Positions 17,184 to 28,363 of a DNA stretch of 56,948 nt are shown piece by piece (position 1 is the stretch's first letter; every line of letters starts with the position of its first letter). The notes under the pieces were generated by a model that was not told the DNA's origin, searched no databases, and saw only the letters and a program-made list of their open reading frames with translations. Position numbers and translations under genes: made by a program. Source of the stretch: Mycobacterium sp. 852002-50816_SCH5313054-b (GTDB lineage: Bacteria > Actinomycetota > Actinomycetes > Mycobacteriales > Mycobacteriaceae); NCBI RefSeq assembly GCF_001667185.1, contig NZ_LZIC01000045.1:1-56948 (forward strand). Reading direction: 5' to 3'.

Positions 17184-18247
17184 CACGACGGTGGCGGCGC
17201 GCCGGGGCCGGCCGCCCCGGCCACCCCGGCTTCCGAGAATGTCGCCATGGAGCACAGCGCGGCCACCGCCGCGCGTAGCACTGGCAGCGCGACCGCGGCG
17301 CCGGTTCCCTCGCCGAGGCGCATCCGCAGGTCCAGGATCGGGTCCAACTCGAGGGCCGCCAGGGCCAGCTCGTGGGCCGGCTCCGTCGATCGGTGACCGG
17401 CCTGCCACCATTGCCGCGCGCCGGGCGCGAGTCGCTCGGCGACCAACGCCGCGGCGGTCACCGCCACGCCGTCGAGCAGCAGCGGGGTGCGCCGCACCGC
17501 GGCCTGGGCGCAAAACCCGGCCATCGCGGCCAGATCCGCGCCGCCGCAGCAGCGCAGCAGCCCGACCGGGTCGGGTAGCACCAGCCGCGCCCGGAACAGG
17601 GCGTCGCGCACCGCGGCCGTCTTGCGCGCCCACCCCGCGTCGTCGATCCCGGTCCCGAAGCCGACCGCCGCGACCGGCTCGGCGTTGGTGAGCGCCGCCA
17701 CCAAAACCGCCGCCGCGGTGCTGTTTCCGATCCCCATGTCGCCCGCGATCAGCAGGTCGGCGCCGGCGTCGACCTCCTCGTCGGCGATGACCCGGCCCGC
17801 GGCGATCGCGGCGATCGTCTCACCCTCGGACAGGGCGTCGGTGGTCCTGATGTCGCCGCTGCCGCGCCGCACCTTGTGGGCGCCGATCCGCTCGGAGGCC
17901 GCCTCGGCGTCGACGGCCAGGTCCGCCAGCCGTACCGTCGCGCCGGCGACGCCGGCCAGCACGTTGATCGCCGCGCCGCCGCCGTCGATGTTGGCGACCA
18001 TCTGGGCGGTGACCTCCGGCGGGTACGCCGACACCCCCGCCCGCGCGACCCCGTGGTCGCCGGCGAAGACGACCACCCGGGCGCGCTCGAATTGCTTTGG
18101 CGGACACTGCCCTTGGCACGATGCGACCCAGACCGAGAGGTCCTCGAGGCGGCCCAGGGCGCCGCGCGGCTTGGTCAGCGTCTCCTGGCGGGCGCGGGCG
18201 GCCGCGGCGGCGCCCGCGTCGGGCGGCGGTACCGGGGCGAATTCCAT
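17183..18247 (-). CDS. cobT: Nicotinate-nucleotide-dimethylbenzimidazole phosphoribosyltransferase
   Basis: The 354-residue enzyme makes alpha-ribazole phosphate from nicotinate mononucleotide and dimethylbenzimidazole. Family segments are [13 protein letters not shown] near residue 25, [27 protein letters not shown], the [13 protein letters not shown] stretch in the middle, and the C-terminal [16 protein letters not shown] with the catalytic Glu. ATG 18247 overlaps the cobU stop (TGATG) and its own stop overlaps the cobS start. The frame open upstream to 18604 runs through cobU and is not used. Confidence 0.96.
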   Translation of the reverse strand: MEFAPVPPPDAGAAAAARARQETLTKPRGALGRLEDLSVWVASCQGQCPPKQFERARVVVFAGDHGVARAGVSAYPPEVTAQMVANIDGGGAAINVLAGVAGATVRLADLAVDAEAASERIGAHKVRRGSGDIRTTDALSEGETIAAIAAGRVIADEEVDAGADLLIAGDMGIGNSTAAAVLVAALTNAEPVAAVGFGTGIDDAGWARKTAAVRDALFRARLVLPDPVGLLRCCGGADLAAMAGFCAQAAVRRTPLLLDGVAVTAAALVAERLAPGARQWWQAGHRSTEPAHELALAALELDPILDLRMRLGEGTGAAVALPVLRAAVAALCSMATFSEAGVAGAAGPGAPPPS

Positions 18248-18783
18248 CAGGTCCCCGACGGCTTGATCTGCACCGCCTGGCCGGCCACCACCAGCACCAC
18301 CCGATCGCACAGCTCTGCGACGCGCTGGTTGAGGCTGCCCAGCTCGTCGGCGAATCGGCGACCGGATGCGGTGGCCGGTACCACGGTCAGCCCGACCTCC
18401 GGGCTGACCAGCACCAGCGTGGAACCGAACGCGCCCACGGCGGCCAGCATCGCTTCGATGGGGGCCGTCACCGGCCCGTCGGCCCACGCGTCGTTGCGGT
18501 CCAGCGCGCCGGTCAGCCAGCCGCCGAGGTCGTCGACGAGCGTCGGGGCACCCGGCGACTGGCGCAATTGGCCTGCGACATCGTCGGTTTCGACCGTGGA
18601 CCAATGGGCGGGCCGGCGGTCGCGGTGCCGCGCGACCCGGTCCGCCCAGTCCGCGTCGGCCCCGCCTGCCGGCCCGGGCGCCAGGTAGCGGACCGGCTCG
18701 CCGGGCGGCAGCGACGTGGCGATGGCCTCCTCGGCCCAGCGGGACTTCCCGGACCTGATTCCGCCGAGCACCAGGGTGCGCAC
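18247..18783 (-). CDS. cobU: Adenosylcobinamide kinase / guanylyltransferase
   Basis: The 178-residue P-loop enzyme phosphorylates adenosylcobinamide and then adds GMP. The P-loop GGIRSGKS is at 7-14. The [10 protein letters not shown] segment carries the histidine region used for guanylylation, and [10 protein letters not shown] and LVLVSPEVG follow as in the family. It lies in one-base overlap with cobT. In M. tuberculosis cobU is at a separate locus (Rv0254c), while here the three loop-assembly genes form one operon. Confidence 0.93.
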   Translation of the reverse strand: MRTLVLGGIRSGKSRWAEEAIATSLPPGEPVRYLAPGPAGGADADWADRVARHRDRRPAHWSTVETDDVAGQLRQSPGAPTLVDDLGGWLTGALDRNDAWADGPVTAPIEAMLAAVGAFGSTLVLVSPEVGLTVVPATASGRRFADELGSLNQRVAELCDRVVLVVAGQAVQIKPSGT

Positions 18784-18809
18784 CGGATCAGGCGGCTTTC
18801 GGGCGCCGC

Positions 18810-19493
18810 TTAATCAACACTGCTGCCGCGCTCGACCTGGGGCCGGGGCGCCCGCATCCGGCGCAGCTGTGAGGCCCGGCCCGCGGCGTAAATGCCTAGC
18901 CTCCAACGGCTTTCGGTGTTGTCTGGGAACTTCGCGTCCACCAGCTTGCTGACCTTGCGCGCCAGCAGCACCCCGTCGACGCCCATCACGACCATCAGCA
19001 CCAGCATCGCCGGGGAGGCGTAGAACTGCAGCTGCTGGACGCCGAAGGAGGCGAACAGCAACAGCATCGTCGCCGGCATGAACAGGCCGAGCAGGTTGCG
19101 GCGGGAGTCCACCACGTCGCGCACGTAGCGCTTGATGGGTCCCTGATCGCGTGGCAACAGGTACGCCTCGTCGCCGGCCATCATGCGTTCGCGGCGATCC
19201 GTCATGCGCGCGCGGCCGGCGGTCCGCTCGGCCCGGCGCTCCTCGCGGCTGAGTTTGGGGCCGGAAAGCGATTTCCGGCGGGCCCGCGCCTCGGACGCGG
19301 TCATGGGCGCCGGCGCGACGGGGCCCTTCCTCGGGTTGCGCCGGGCCTCGCTGCGCTTGGGCGTGGGCCGGCCCTTGGGGCCGGTCCGGCGCGCCGCGGC
19401 GTCCGCGGAGCCGGCAGCATCGACGTCCGCCGGCACCCCGGCGGACCCTTCGAGGTCGTCGTCCTGGCCCTTCTTGCGGCCCATCAGCTTCAC
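18810..19493 (-). CDS. DUF3043 membrane protein (Rv2206 orthologue)
   Basis: From GTG 19493 the product is 227 residues (KLMGRKKGQDD...; ATG 19484 is an alternative). The first 110 residues are charged and disordered-looking, with many Arg and Lys (TGPKGRPTPKRSEARRNPRK). Two adjacent membrane helices follow at about 140-160 (LLGLFMPATMLLLFASFG) and 168-190, then a basic C-terminus. The function is unknown. It is the first gene of the operon leading into cobU, with a 26 bp gap. Confidence 0.85.
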   Translation of the reverse strand: MKLMGRKKGQDDDLEGSAGVPADVDAAGSADAAARRTGPKGRPTPKRSEARRNPRKGPVAPAPMTASEARARRKSLSGPKLSREERRAERTAGRARMTDRRERMMAGDEAYLLPRDQGPIKRYVRDVVDSRRNLLGLFMPATMLLLFASFGVQQLQFYASPAMLVLMVVMGVDGVLLARKVSKLVDAKFPDNTESRWRLGIYAAGRASQLRRMRAPRPQVERGSSVD

Positions 19494-19675
19494 AGTGGCC
19501 AGGTTACTTCCCGCAGGGATCGCCTGGTAACGGCCCCGGAATGCGTCGTTGTTAGCCATGCGCCAGCGTGACGCTTGCACCTACGCTTGACTGTGATGAA
19601 TGGCTACCTGTGATGGACGACGGCACGATGGCCTCGGATGATGGCCTCGCACCCGGCCGTCTGCGGCTGCCCGCC

Positions 19676-20752
19676 ATGCAGGTTCTGGTCGCCCCGGATT
19701 GCTATGGGGACAGCTTGTCCGCCGTGCAGGCCGCCGCCGCCATCGCGACCGGCTGGACCCGATCGCGTCCCGGCGACCGCTTCATCGTCGCCCCGCAGTC
19801 GGACGGCGGCCCGGGCTTCATCGAGGTGCTGGCCGGCCGGCTGGGGCAGAAGCGGCGGGTGACGGTGTACGGACCGCTGGACACCGCGGTGGATGCCGAG
19901 TGGGTGTTCGACCGCCGCTCGTCGACCGCCTACTTGGAGTGTGCGCAGGCGTGCGGCCTCGCCCTGCTCGATGGTCCGCCCACCCCGGAAACCGCGCTGG
20001 CGGCCGACAGCAGCGGCGTCGGGCAGCTCATCGCCGAGGCGCTGCGGGTCGGGGCGCGCCGCATCGTGGTAGGGCTGGGCGGCAGCGCCTGCACCGACGG
20101 GGGCAAGGGAATGATCACCCAGCTGGGCGGGCTGAAAGAGGCTCAGCGCGCGATGACGAACGTGGACCTGATCGCGGCCACCGACACCGAATATCCGATG
20201 CTGGGTCCGTGGGGGGCGGCCAGGGTGTTCGGGCCGCAGAAAGGCGCGGACACGGCCACCGTCGCCGCCCTCGAGGTGCGCCTGGAGGCGTGGGCGATCG
20301 AACTGGAAGCGGCGGCCGGGCGGGACGTGAGCTCGGAGCCGGGCGCGGGCGCCGCCGGTGGTCTGGGCGCCGGGCTGCTGGCGCTCGGCGGCCGGTGCGA
20401 GTTGGGCGCGGAAATCATCGCCGAGCACACCCACCTGGCCGACGATCTCGAGACGGCGGACATGATCGTCACAGGTGAGGGCCGCTTCGACGAGCAGTCC
20501 CTGCACGGCAAGGTGGTCGGCTGCCTCGCGGAATCGGCCGGTCCGCTGGGAATCCCGGTGATCGTCCTCGCCGGCCAGGTCGGGCTGGAAAACTCCGCGG
20601 TGCGCTCGTCGGGCATCATGTCCGCGCTGTCCATCGCCGATTACGCCGGTTCGGTGCGGCTGGCGCAGGCCGACGCGGCCAACCAGCTCATGGGTTTGGC
20701 CTCCGAGGTCGCGGCGCGACTCGGGAATAGCGGTCCCGCAATGTACCGTTGA
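19676..20752 (+). CDS. Glycerate kinase family protein (Rv2205c orthologue)
   Basis: A 358-residue GlxK/GarK-type kinase that would phosphorylate glycerate with ATP. Seen are the N-terminal [14 protein letters not shown] (the family's DSFKGSLSA position, here YGDSLSA), [10 protein letters not shown], the glycine-rich [29 protein letters not shown] and the [17 protein letters not shown] motif near residue 268. The length from ATG 19676 equals the M. tuberculosis protein, so the in-frame start at 19568 is rejected. Note Y-G in place of the usual F-K in the first motif, so the exact substrate is less sure than the fold. Confidence 0.88.
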   Translation: MQVLVAPDCYGDSLSAVQAAAAIATGWTRSRPGDRFIVAPQSDGGPGFIEVLAGRLGQKRRVTVYGPLDTAVDAEWVFDRRSSTAYLECAQACGLALLDGPPTPETALAADSSGVGQLIAEALRVGARRIVVGLGGSACTDGGKGMITQLGGLKEAQRAMTNVDLIAATDTEYPMLGPWGAARVFGPQKGADTATVAALEVRLEAWAIELEAAAGRDVSSEPGAGAAGGLGAGLLALGGRCELGAEIIAEHTHLADDLETADMIVTGEGRFDEQSLHGKVVGCLAESAGPLGIPVIVLAGQVGLENSAVRSSGIMSALSIADYAGSVRLAQADAANQLMGLASEVAARLGNSGPAMYR

Positions 20753-20810
20753 GGCAGTGGGTCGTCCCCGGTGCGGGTCGCGCCCGACCATGAGCTAAGT
20801 AGGAGAAGCA

Positions 20811-21170
20811 ATGACGGTGCAAAACGAGTCGACGACCGCCAAGACGCATGGCGTGATCCTGACCGAAGCCGCCGCTACCAAGGCGAAGTCCCTGCTGGAC
20901 CAGGAGGGCCGTGACGACCTGGCGCTGCGCATCGCGGTCCAGCCGGGCGGATGCGCCGGCCTGCGTTACAACCTCTTCTTCGACGACCGGACGCTGGACG
21001 GCGACCTGACCGGGGAGTTCGGTGGCGTAAAGCTGACGGTGGACCGGATGAGCGCGCCCTACGTCGAAGGCGCGTCCATCGACTTCGTCGACACCATCGA
21101 GAAGCAGGGCTTCACCATCGACAACCCCAACGCGACCGGTTCGTGCGCGTGCGGGGACTCGTTCAACTGA
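20811..21170 (+). CDS. A-type iron-sulfur cluster carrier (IscA/ErpA-like, Rv2204c orthologue)
   Basis: The 119-residue protein carries the three conserved cysteines of A-type carriers: Cys48 in GGCAGLRY and Cys112 and Cys114 in GSCACGDSF. Such proteins bind an Fe-S cluster and pass it to apo-proteins. A strong ribosome site (GTAGGAGAAGC) precedes ATG 20811. It is 58 bp after the glycerate kinase gene and converges with the next gene across 10 bp. In mycobacteria it is thought to serve respiratory and other Fe-S proteins. Confidence 0.95.
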   Translation: MTVQNESTTAKTHGVILTEAAATKAKSLLDQEGRDDLALRIAVQPGGCAGLRYNLFFDDRTLDGDLTGEFGGVKLTVDRMSAPYVEGASIDFVDTIEKQGFTIDNPNATGSCACGDSFN

Positions 21171-21180
21171 TCGGCCGGCC

Positions 21181-21834
21181 CTAGTACGAGCCGCCGGTGC
21201 GCAGCACATACGCACACACCATGATCTGGCCGCGCTGAAACAGCAGCTGGGCCATGCCCTGCACGTCGCTGCGCGCCGGGCTCCCGTCCGCCGGCGACAC
21301 CCGCATGGTGAACAGCGCCTGCGCCTGGTATTGCGACAGGTAGACGATCTTGTCGACCGACACGAGCTGGACGTCGGAGAACTGCTTGCGCAGGGCGTCG
21401 CTGCTCATTTTGGCCAGCGCCACGTCGGACCGCTTGTCGCGCACCGCGTCGTACATGCCGCACAGCGCGTTGCGAACGATGACGTCGATGTTCCGGTGCT
21501 CGAGCGCGTCCAGGTAGTCCTGAATCGCCGTCTTGGCGGCGCCCTCGGAGAACGAGGTGCCGGTATTGGCCCCGTTGGTGCGAACCCCGTACGCGATCGC
21601 CAGCGTCGTCGCGGCGACCAGCGCGACGGCCATCAGCACCCCGATGAGCAGCCGCCGCTTGGGCCGCCCCGTCGGGTAGGGGACCGGGGGCGGTTGGCCG
21701 CCGTAATTGGCCGCGTGGTGGGTCGGCGGGGCGCCGGCGACAGGCTGGCTGGGGAACTCGAGCGGCTGGGACTCCGCGTGGGGCGTTGGTCCGGTGGCGC
21801 CGACGGTGGGGTCCGGCGGGTGCGGACCTGCCAT
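21181..21834 (-). CDS. Membrane-anchored protein with proline-rich N-terminus (Rv2203 orthologue)
   Basis: The protein has 217 residues: a Pro-rich cytosolic stretch at 1-58, one membrane helix at about 61-83 (LLIGVLMAVALVAATTLAIAYGV), then an extracytoplasmic domain beginning AAKTAIQDYLDALEHRNID. That last part looks like the NTF2/DUF4878-type fold common in mycobacterial anchored proteins. The ribosome site AGGAG lies before ATG 21834. The function is unknown. It is divergent from adoK. Confidence 0.85.
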   Translation of the reverse strand: MAGPHPPDPTVGATGPTPHAESQPLEFPSQPVAGAPPTHHAANYGGQPPPVPYPTGRPKRRLLIGVLMAVALVAATTLAIAYGVRTNGANTGTSFSEGAAKTAIQDYLDALEHRNIDVIVRNALCGMYDAVRDKRSDVALAKMSSDALRKQFSDVQLVSVDKIVYLSQYQAQALFTMRVSPADGSPARSDVQGMAQLLFQRGQIMVCAYVLRTGGSY

Positions 21835-21980
21835 GTGGTTCTCCTACGGTGGTGGTCGGGACCATGAACGCGCCGGGGCCCGACGGGCCCGAGGCCGGCG
21901 TCCCGGCGACGTCTCATTTCCTAGGCAGGCTAGCGCACGAGTTTGCCCGGACCATGACGCGACGACGCCAGATGCGCCTG

Positions 21981-22995
<1,015 letters not shown>

Positions 22996-23019
22996 CTCGT
23001 CTTCGCGAGCGAGCCTGGG

Positions 23020-24984
23020 CTAGAGCTGGACCGGGTAGACGGGCTCGCTGATCTGGGGCACCACGCTGTGCTCCACGAAGATCGCGTGCCACAGCATGAA
23101 GATGAGCACCGTCCACAGCCGGCGGCTGTGATCGCTTGCGCCGCTTCGATGCTCGTCGAGCATCCGGCGCACCGCGCCGCGGTCGACCAGGTGGTCGGCC
23201 TGCGACGAGTCCACCAGCGCGTAGGCCCACTCCAGCAGTTCGCCCGCGCGCAGCCAGTGCCGGATCGGCACCGGGAAGCCGAGCTTGGGCCGGTGCAGCA
23301 CATGCGCGGGAACGATCGGCTCCAGCGCGCGCCGCAGGGCGTACTTGGTGGTGGTGCGCGTGATCTTGGCCTCGACCGGCAGCCGCGAGGCGACGGCGAA
23401 CACCTCGGGATCCAGGAACGGCACCCGCAGCTCCAGCGAGTTGGCCATCGTCATCTTGTCCGCCTTGACCAGGATGTCGCCGCGTAACCAGGTGAACAGG
23501 TCGACGTGCTGCATGCGGGCCACCGGGTCCCAGCCGGCCGACTCGGCGTACACCGATGCGGTCACGTCGGTGTGGGTCCACTCGTCGCGGAACCCGGGCA
23601 ACACGTCCCGCAACTGCGCGTCGGAGAAGCTGCGGGCGTTGCCGTAGTAGCGCTCCTCGAGGGTCAGCGATCCGCGGTGCAGCAGGCTCTTGCCGCGCAT
23701 GCCCTCCGGCAGCGGCTTGCTCATCTTGCCCACCGAACGGCGCAGCGGCCGCGGCAGATAGTCGAAGGGCTTCAGCGACAACGGTTCTCGATAGATCGTG
23801 TAGCCGCCGAACAGCTCGTCGGCGCCCTCGCCCGACAGCACCACCTTGACGTGCTTGCGGGCCTCGCGGGCGACGAAGAACAGCGGCACCAGCGCCGGGT
23901 CGGCGACCGGCTCGTCGAGGTACCAGACGATCTCGGGCAGGGCGGCGACGAATTCATCCGGGCTGACGACTTTGGCGATGTGGCGCGCACCGATCGCCTC
24001 GGCCGAGGCCACCGCCACGTCGATCTCGGAGAATCCCTCGCGCTCGAAGCCGGTGGTGAACGTGATCAGCCGGGGGTTGTGCCGGATGGCCAGCGCCGCG
24101 ATCGCGGTGGAGTCGATGCCGCCGGACAGGAACGCCCCGACGGTGACGTCGGCGCGCATGTGCTTGGCCACCGAGTCCTCGAGCACCGCGGTGATCTCGT
24201 CGTAGCGGGCCTGTTCGGTGTCGCCGGCGATCGGCGTGGCGGCGAATCGCGGCACGAAGTAGCGGCTGATCTCCGGCGCCGCCCCGGGCCGGATGCGGGC
24301 GTAGCAGCCCGACTCCAGCCGGCGCACCCCGCGGTGCAGCGTTTCGGGTTCCGGCACGTACTGCAGCACCGTGTAGTGCTGCACCGCCCGCTCGTCGAGG
24401 CCGGTGTCGAACCCGACCAGGTCGGCCAGGTCCATCAGGCATTTCTTCTCGCTGGCCACCGCGGTGCCGCCGGTGCCGGTGGCCATGAAGAGCGGCTTGA
24501 TGCCGAACGGGTCACGCGCGCAGAACAATTCGCGGGTGACGGTGTCCCACAGCGCGAACGCGAACATGCCCCGCAGCCGGGCCAACACGTCGGTGCCCCA
24601 GTGGTGATAGCCGGCGACGATGGCCTCGCCGTCGCCGTCGGTGGCGAACGCGGCGCCGTGCCGGGTGGCCAGTTCGTCGCGCAGCTCCAGGTAGTTGTAG
24701 ATCTCGCCGTTGAACACCAGCACGTAGCGGTCGGGCGCCTCCGGCGGCCCCCAGCGCAGCGGCTGATGCGAATGCGCGATGTCGATGAAGGACAGCCGGT
24801 TGAAGCCGAACACGACGGCTCCGTCGGCGTCTGGGTCAAACAGACCCCCCGGCTCATCGGGTCCGCGGTGGCGCATGAGGCGCAGCGAGCGGGAGATGGC
24901 CCCGTCGGCCTGGGCCGCGGCCGCCACGCCGTCGGCGCCCGGGCTATCGGCCGGGGCCGCGACGAATGCCAGCAGACCACACAC
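23020..24984 (-). CDS. asnB: Glutamine-dependent asparagine synthetase
   Basis: The 654-residue class II amidotransferase makes asparagine from aspartate, ATP and glutamine. The start GTG 24984 places the nucleophile Cys at position 2 (MCGLLAF) once Met1 is removed, which fixes the start against the longer open frame to 25065. The glutaminase region continues with RHRGPDEPG and FNGEIYNY, and the synthetase half carries the pyrophosphate motif SGGIDSTAI. It is divergent from ctaC. Confidence 0.95.
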   Translation of the reverse strand: MCGLLAFVAAPADSPGADGVAAAAQADGAISRSLRLMRHRGPDEPGGLFDPDADGAVVFGFNRLSFIDIAHSHQPLRWGPPEAPDRYVLVFNGEIYNYLELRDELATRHGAAFATDGDGEAIVAGYHHWGTDVLARLRGMFAFALWDTVTRELFCARDPFGIKPLFMATGTGGTAVASEKKCLMDLADLVGFDTGLDERAVQHYTVLQYVPEPETLHRGVRRLESGCYARIRPGAAPEISRYFVPRFAATPIAGDTEQARYDEITAVLEDSVAKHMRADVTVGAFLSGGIDSTAIAALAIRHNPRLITFTTGFEREGFSEIDVAVASAEAIGARHIAKVVSPDEFVAALPEIVWYLDEPVADPALVPLFFVAREARKHVKVVLSGEGADELFGGYTIYREPLSLKPFDYLPRPLRRSVGKMSKPLPEGMRGKSLLHRGSLTLEERYYGNARSFSDAQLRDVLPGFRDEWTHTDVTASVYAESAGWDPVARMQHVDLFTWLRGDILVKADKMTMANSLELRVPFLDPEVFAVASRLPVEAKITRTTTKYALRRALEPIVPAHVLHRPKLGFPVPIRHWLRAGELLEWAYALVDSSQADHLVDRGAVRRMLDEHRSGASDHSRRLWTVLIFMLWHAIFVEHSVVPQISEPVYPVQL

Positions 24985-25084
24985 GGCGCCCCAGTATGCC
25001 GCACTTGACCGCCGCCCGTGGCGCCGCACGCCCCGGACCGGCCGGGGTTTCGTCGCCGGCCTCACCGGCGTGGTCTACGCTGCG

Positions 25085-25090
25085 TAGTAT
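25085..25090 (+). promoter_or_regulatory. Candidate -10 element for ctaC (TAGTAT)
   Basis: TAGTAT in the asnB-ctaC divergent spacer fits the TANNNT pattern and would start transcription about 20 bases before the GTG of ctaC. A good ribosome site (GGAGG) lies between them. No clear -35 was recognised. Confidence 0.35.
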
Positions 25091-25117
25091 TCGATATCCG
25101 AGCATGGAGGCGCCAAC

Positions 25118-26215
25118 GTGACACCTCGCGAGCAGGTCCGTTCGCAACGCTTGTCGCAGGCCAGGTTCCAGCGCCGGTCCGGGGTAGCCCACCGGGGTCT
25201 GTCCCGTCGTCTGCGGCCGCTGGCGTTCGCCGCGACGCTGGGCGTGCTGGCGGTCACCCTGAGCGGATGCAGCTGGTCGGAGGCGATCGGCCTGGGTTGG
25301 CCGGAGGGCATCACCCCGCAGGCCCACGTCAACCGGGAGCTGTGGGTCGGAGCGGTGATCGCCTCCCTGGTCGTCGGGGTCATCGTGTGGGGGCTCATCT
25401 TCTGGTCGTCCGCGTTCCACCGCAAGAAGGCCACCGACACCGAGCTGCCCCGGCAGTTCGGCTACAACATGCCCCTTGAGCTGGTGCTCACCGTGACGCC
25501 GTTCCTCATCATCTCGGTGCTGTTCTACTTCACCGTGGTGGTGCAGGAGAAGATGCTGCACCTGGCCAAGGACCCCGAGGTCGTGATCGACGTCACCTCC
25601 TTCCAGTGGAACTGGAAGTTCGGCTATCAGAGCGTCAACTTCAAGGACGGAACGCTGACCTACGACGGCGCCGACCCCGCGCGCAAGGCCGCGATGGTGT
25701 CCAAGCCCGAAGGCAAGGACGCCCACGGCGAGGAGCGTCTCGGGGCGGTGCGGGGGCTCAATCCCCAGGACCGGACCTACCTGAACTTCGACAAGGTCGA
25801 GATCCTGGGAACGTCCACCGAGATTCCGGTGCTGGTGCTGCCGGCCGGCAAGCGCATCGAATTCCAGCTGGCGTCCGCGGACGTCGTGCACACCTTCTGG
25901 GTGCCGGAATTCCTGTTCAAACGCGACGTGATGCCCAACCCCAAGGCCAACAACTCCGTCAACGTGTTCCAGGTCGAAGAGATCACCAAGACCGGCGCGT
26001 TCGTCGGTCACTGCGCCGAGTTCTGCGGCACCTACCACTCGATGATGAACTTCGAGGTTCGGGTGGTGGCGCCCAACGACTTCAAGGCCTACCTGCAGCA
26101 GCGGATCGCTGGGAAGTCCAACGCCGAGGCGCTGCAGGGGATCGCGCAATCGCCGGTGGCGGTAACCACCCACCCGTTCGATACCCGCCGCGGTGAATCG
26201 ACCACTAGCCAGTAG
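25118..26215 (+). CDS. ctaC: Cytochrome c oxidase subunit 2 (aa3 type), lipoprotein
   Basis: The 365-residue subunit carries the CuA site that takes electrons from the bc1 complex. A basic N-terminus and hydrophobic stretch lead to a lipobox LSGC at 48-51, so Cys51 is probably lipid-modified. Two membrane helices follow at about 76-98 and 120-143. CuA ligands are His258 and, in [12 protein letters not shown], Cys299, Cys303, His307 and Met310. The start is GTG 25118 behind GGAGG. ctaF follows after 13 bp. Confidence 0.97.
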   Translation: MTPREQVRSQRLSQARFQRRSGVAHRGLSRRLRPLAFAATLGVLAVTLSGCSWSEAIGLGWPEGITPQAHVNRELWVGAVIASLVVGVIVWGLIFWSSAFHRKKATDTELPRQFGYNMPLELVLTVTPFLIISVLFYFTVVVQEKMLHLAKDPEVVIDVTSFQWNWKFGYQSVNFKDGTLTYDGADPARKAAMVSKPEGKDAHGEERLGAVRGLNPQDRTYLNFDKVEILGTSTEIPVLVLPAGKRIEFQLASADVVHTFWVPEFLFKRDVMPNPKANNSVNVFQVEEITKTGAFVGHCAEFCGTYHSMMNFEVRVVAPNDFKAYLQQRIAGKSNAEALQGIAQSPVAVTTHPFDTRRGESTTSQ

Positions 26216-26228
26216 GTGAGGACGCTCA

Positions 26229-26648
26229 ATGCACATCGAAGCGAGGCTGTTCGAATTCATCGCCGTTTTCTTCCTGCTGGCGGCGGTGCTCTACGGCGTG
26301 CTGACCGCGCTGTACGCCACCGGCGGTGAGGAGTGGGCGGGTACCACCGCGCTGGCCCTGACCGGTGGCCTGGCGTCGATCACGGCGACCTTCTTCCGGT
26401 TCGTCGCGCGCCGGCTGGACACCCGGCCCGAGGACTACGAGGGCGCCGAGATCAGCGACGGCGCTGGGGAATTGGGGTTCTACGCCCCGCACAGCTGGTG
26501 GCCGATCCTGATCGCGCTGGCGGGCGCGGTGGCCGCGACCGGCATCGCGCTGTGGCTGCCGTGGCTGATCGTTGCCGGGGTGGTGTTCATCCTCGCTACC
26601 TCGGGCGGATTGGTCTTCGAGTACTACACGGGCCCCGAGAAGCACTGA
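26229..26648 (+). CDS. ctaF: Cytochrome c oxidase subunit 4 (actinobacterial type)
   Basis: The 139-residue membrane subunit is specific to actinobacterial aa3 oxidase. Four hydrophobic helices are seen in two pairs (about 6-30, 36-58, 87-106 and 108-130), separated by a charged loop with [15 protein letters not shown]. It is co-transcribed with ctaC, as expected for a structural subunit of the bc1-aa3 supercomplex. Confidence 0.93.
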   Translation: MHIEARLFEFIAVFFLLAAVLYGVLTALYATGGEEWAGTTALALTGGLASITATFFRFVARRLDTRPEDYEGAEISDGAGELGFYAPHSWWPILIALAGAVAATGIALWLPWLIVAGVVFILATSGGLVFEYYTGPEKH

Positions 26649-26758
26649 TTTGCGACTCGAAGGTCACAATCAGGCCACCAGTTGATCGGTGGCCCGTTTG
26701 CCAAGACATCCCGCTCTGTTCGGTTCGGTAGGGTTTGCCCAGGCATATGAGAAACTCC

Positions 26759-26802
26759 CCAGCGCGCGCGCAACGAGGCACTCGCGGAGCCCCGCGCGCT
26801 GG
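26759..26802 (+). repeat. Perfect 10 bp inverted repeat in the leader of mmpS3
   Basis: CCAGCGCGCG (26759-26768) and CGCGCGCTGG (26793-26802) are exact complements around a 24-base loop. The element lies 27 bp before the mmpS3 ATG in the 181 bp gap after ctaF. It would form a strong hairpin in a leader RNA. It could attenuate read-through from ctaF or control mmpS3 translation (inference). Confidence 0.55.
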
Positions 26803-26829
26803 TGATGCAGTTGGACAGGGCAGGCAACT

Positions 26830-27633
26830 ATGAGCGGGCCGAATCCCCCGGGAACCGAACCAGGCGAACCGGACTCCGGCGAAGAATTGGGACACGAGAC
26901 CGTCGAACCCCATGACGAGTTGGGACCCGTCGACGACAGCGCGGAGATCGCGGCGGCGGACCAGACCGGCCAGACGGACGCATACTCGCGGGCCTATTCG
27001 GCCCCCGAATCCGAGCATTTCCTCAGCGGCCCCTACCTGCCGGCCGATCTGCGGCTGTACGACTACGACAGCTACGACGAGTCCGCCGACGCGGACGACG
27101 AACACCGCGCCCCGCGCTGGCCGTGGGTGGTGGGCATCGCCGCCATCGTGGCCGCGATCGCGCTGGTGGTCTCGGTGTCGCTGCTGGTCACGCGCACCGA
27201 CACCAACAAGCTGGCCAACCCCGCCACCACGACCACCCCGTCGGCGCCGCCGCCGCAGGACGAGATAACGACCACCAAACCGCCGCCCGCGCCGGCACCG
27301 GCTCCGCCGCCTGCCACCTCGACGGCGGCCGCGCCGCCTCCGCCGACGACGACGGCGACCGGGCCGCGGCAGGTGACTTATTCGGTGACCGGCACCAAGG
27401 CGCCGGGTGACATCATCTCGGTGACCTACGTCGACGCGTCCGGCCGGTCCCGCACCCAGCACAACGTGTACATCCCGTGGTCGATGACGGTGACGCCGAT
27501 CTCCACCTCCGACGTCGGATCGGTCCAGGCCTCCAGCCTCTTCCGGGTCAGCCGGCTCAATTGCTCGATCACCACCAGCGACGGAACGGTGCTGTCGTCG
27601 AACAACAACGACTCACCGCAGACGAGCTGCTGA
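26830..27633 (+). CDS. mmpS3: MmpS family membrane protein MmpS3
   Basis: The 267-residue protein has an acidic cytosolic N-terminus (1-97), one membrane helix at about 98-120 ([22 protein letters not shown]), a Pro/Thr/Ala-rich extracytoplasmic stalk at 130-178 and the C-terminal MmpS domain with [24 protein letters not shown] and two cysteines near the end. MmpS proteins usually partner MmpL transporters, but mmpS3 is an orphan without an adjacent mmpL. It has been linked to cell envelope growth in mycobacteria. Confidence 0.92.
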   Translation: MSGPNPPGTEPGEPDSGEELGHETVEPHDELGPVDDSAEIAAADQTGQTDAYSRAYSAPESEHFLSGPYLPADLRLYDYDSYDESADADDEHRAPRWPWVVGIAAIVAAIALVVSVSLLVTRTDTNKLANPATTTTPSAPPPQDEITTTKPPPAPAPAPPPATSTAAAPPPPTTTATGPRQVTYSVTGTKAPGDIISVTYVDASGRSRTQHNVYIPWSMTVTPISTSDVGSVQASSLFRVSRLNCSITTSDGTVLSSNNNDSPQTSC

Positions 27634-28271
27634 TGGTCAGCAGATACTCGGCCTACCGGCGTGGTTCCGACACCATCCCGCCCGACGTCATCGACCGGCT
27701 CCTGCTCGGCGCCTGCGCCGCGGTCTGGCTGGTGTTGCTGGGCGTCAGCGTGGCTGCCGCCGTCGCCCTGGCCGACCTGGGCCGGGGCTACCACAAGACG
27801 GCCGGCGGCTCGCACACCCCGTGGGTGTTGTACGCCGTCATCATCGTCTCGGCGCTGATCATCGCGGGGGCGATCCCGGTGCTGCTGCGGGCCCGTCGGA
27901 TGGGCCTGATCGAGCCCGCAACCCGGCCGGGGGCTCCGGCGCGCGCCGTGCAGCGCCCCCCGGTGCGCCTCATGGCCCCCGCGCCGCGCACCGCGGCCGA
28001 GCGGGCGCGCCAGCCGAGGGTGCAGGCGGGGGAGGCGGCGGCGCAGTGGTCCGGCACCGCCGTGGATCGGGTTTGGTTGCGCGGCACGGTCATTCTCGCC
28101 TGCACGATGGGCGCCGCGCTGGTTGCGGCCGCGACGGCGACGTACCTGATGGCCGTCGGTGACGACGGCCCGTCGTGGGTGGTCTACGCGGTGGCCGGGG
28201 TCGTGACCGCGGCGATGCCGGTGGTGGAGTGGCTGCACATCCGCCAGCTGCGCGGCGTTCAGAACAGCTAG
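27633..28271 (+). CDS. DUF2561 membrane protein (Rv2197c orthologue)
   Basis: The 212-residue protein starts at ATG 27633, overlapping the mmpS3 stop by one base (TGATG). Helices lie at about 24-46 and 66-86, then a basic Pro/Arg-rich loop (PGAPARAVQRPPVR...), and two more helices at about 152-170 and 178-198. The function is unknown, but the tight overlap points to joint expression with mmpS3. Confidence 0.88.
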   Translation: MVSRYSAYRRGSDTIPPDVIDRLLLGACAAVWLVLLGVSVAAAVALADLGRGYHKTAGGSHTPWVLYAVIIVSALIIAGAIPVLLRARRMGLIEPATRPGAPARAVQRPPVRLMAPAPRTAAERARQPRVQAGEAAAQWSGTAVDRVWLRGTVILACTMGAALVAAATATYLMAVGDDGPSWVVYAVAGVVTAAMPVVEWLHIRQLRGVQNS

Positions 28272-28363
28272 CCCTGCGGGCCCGCGCCACACAAACCTGC
28301 GATGCACGCGGAAATGCGCCGCGGGGGTTGATGTCTCGCGGCGCAGTCCCGGCTCAGTGCGGT

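Noticed and set aside
22996..23019. Short hairpin between convergent adoK and asnB
   Set aside because: The stem is only about five base pairs and has no T-run, so it is within chance expectation for this composition.
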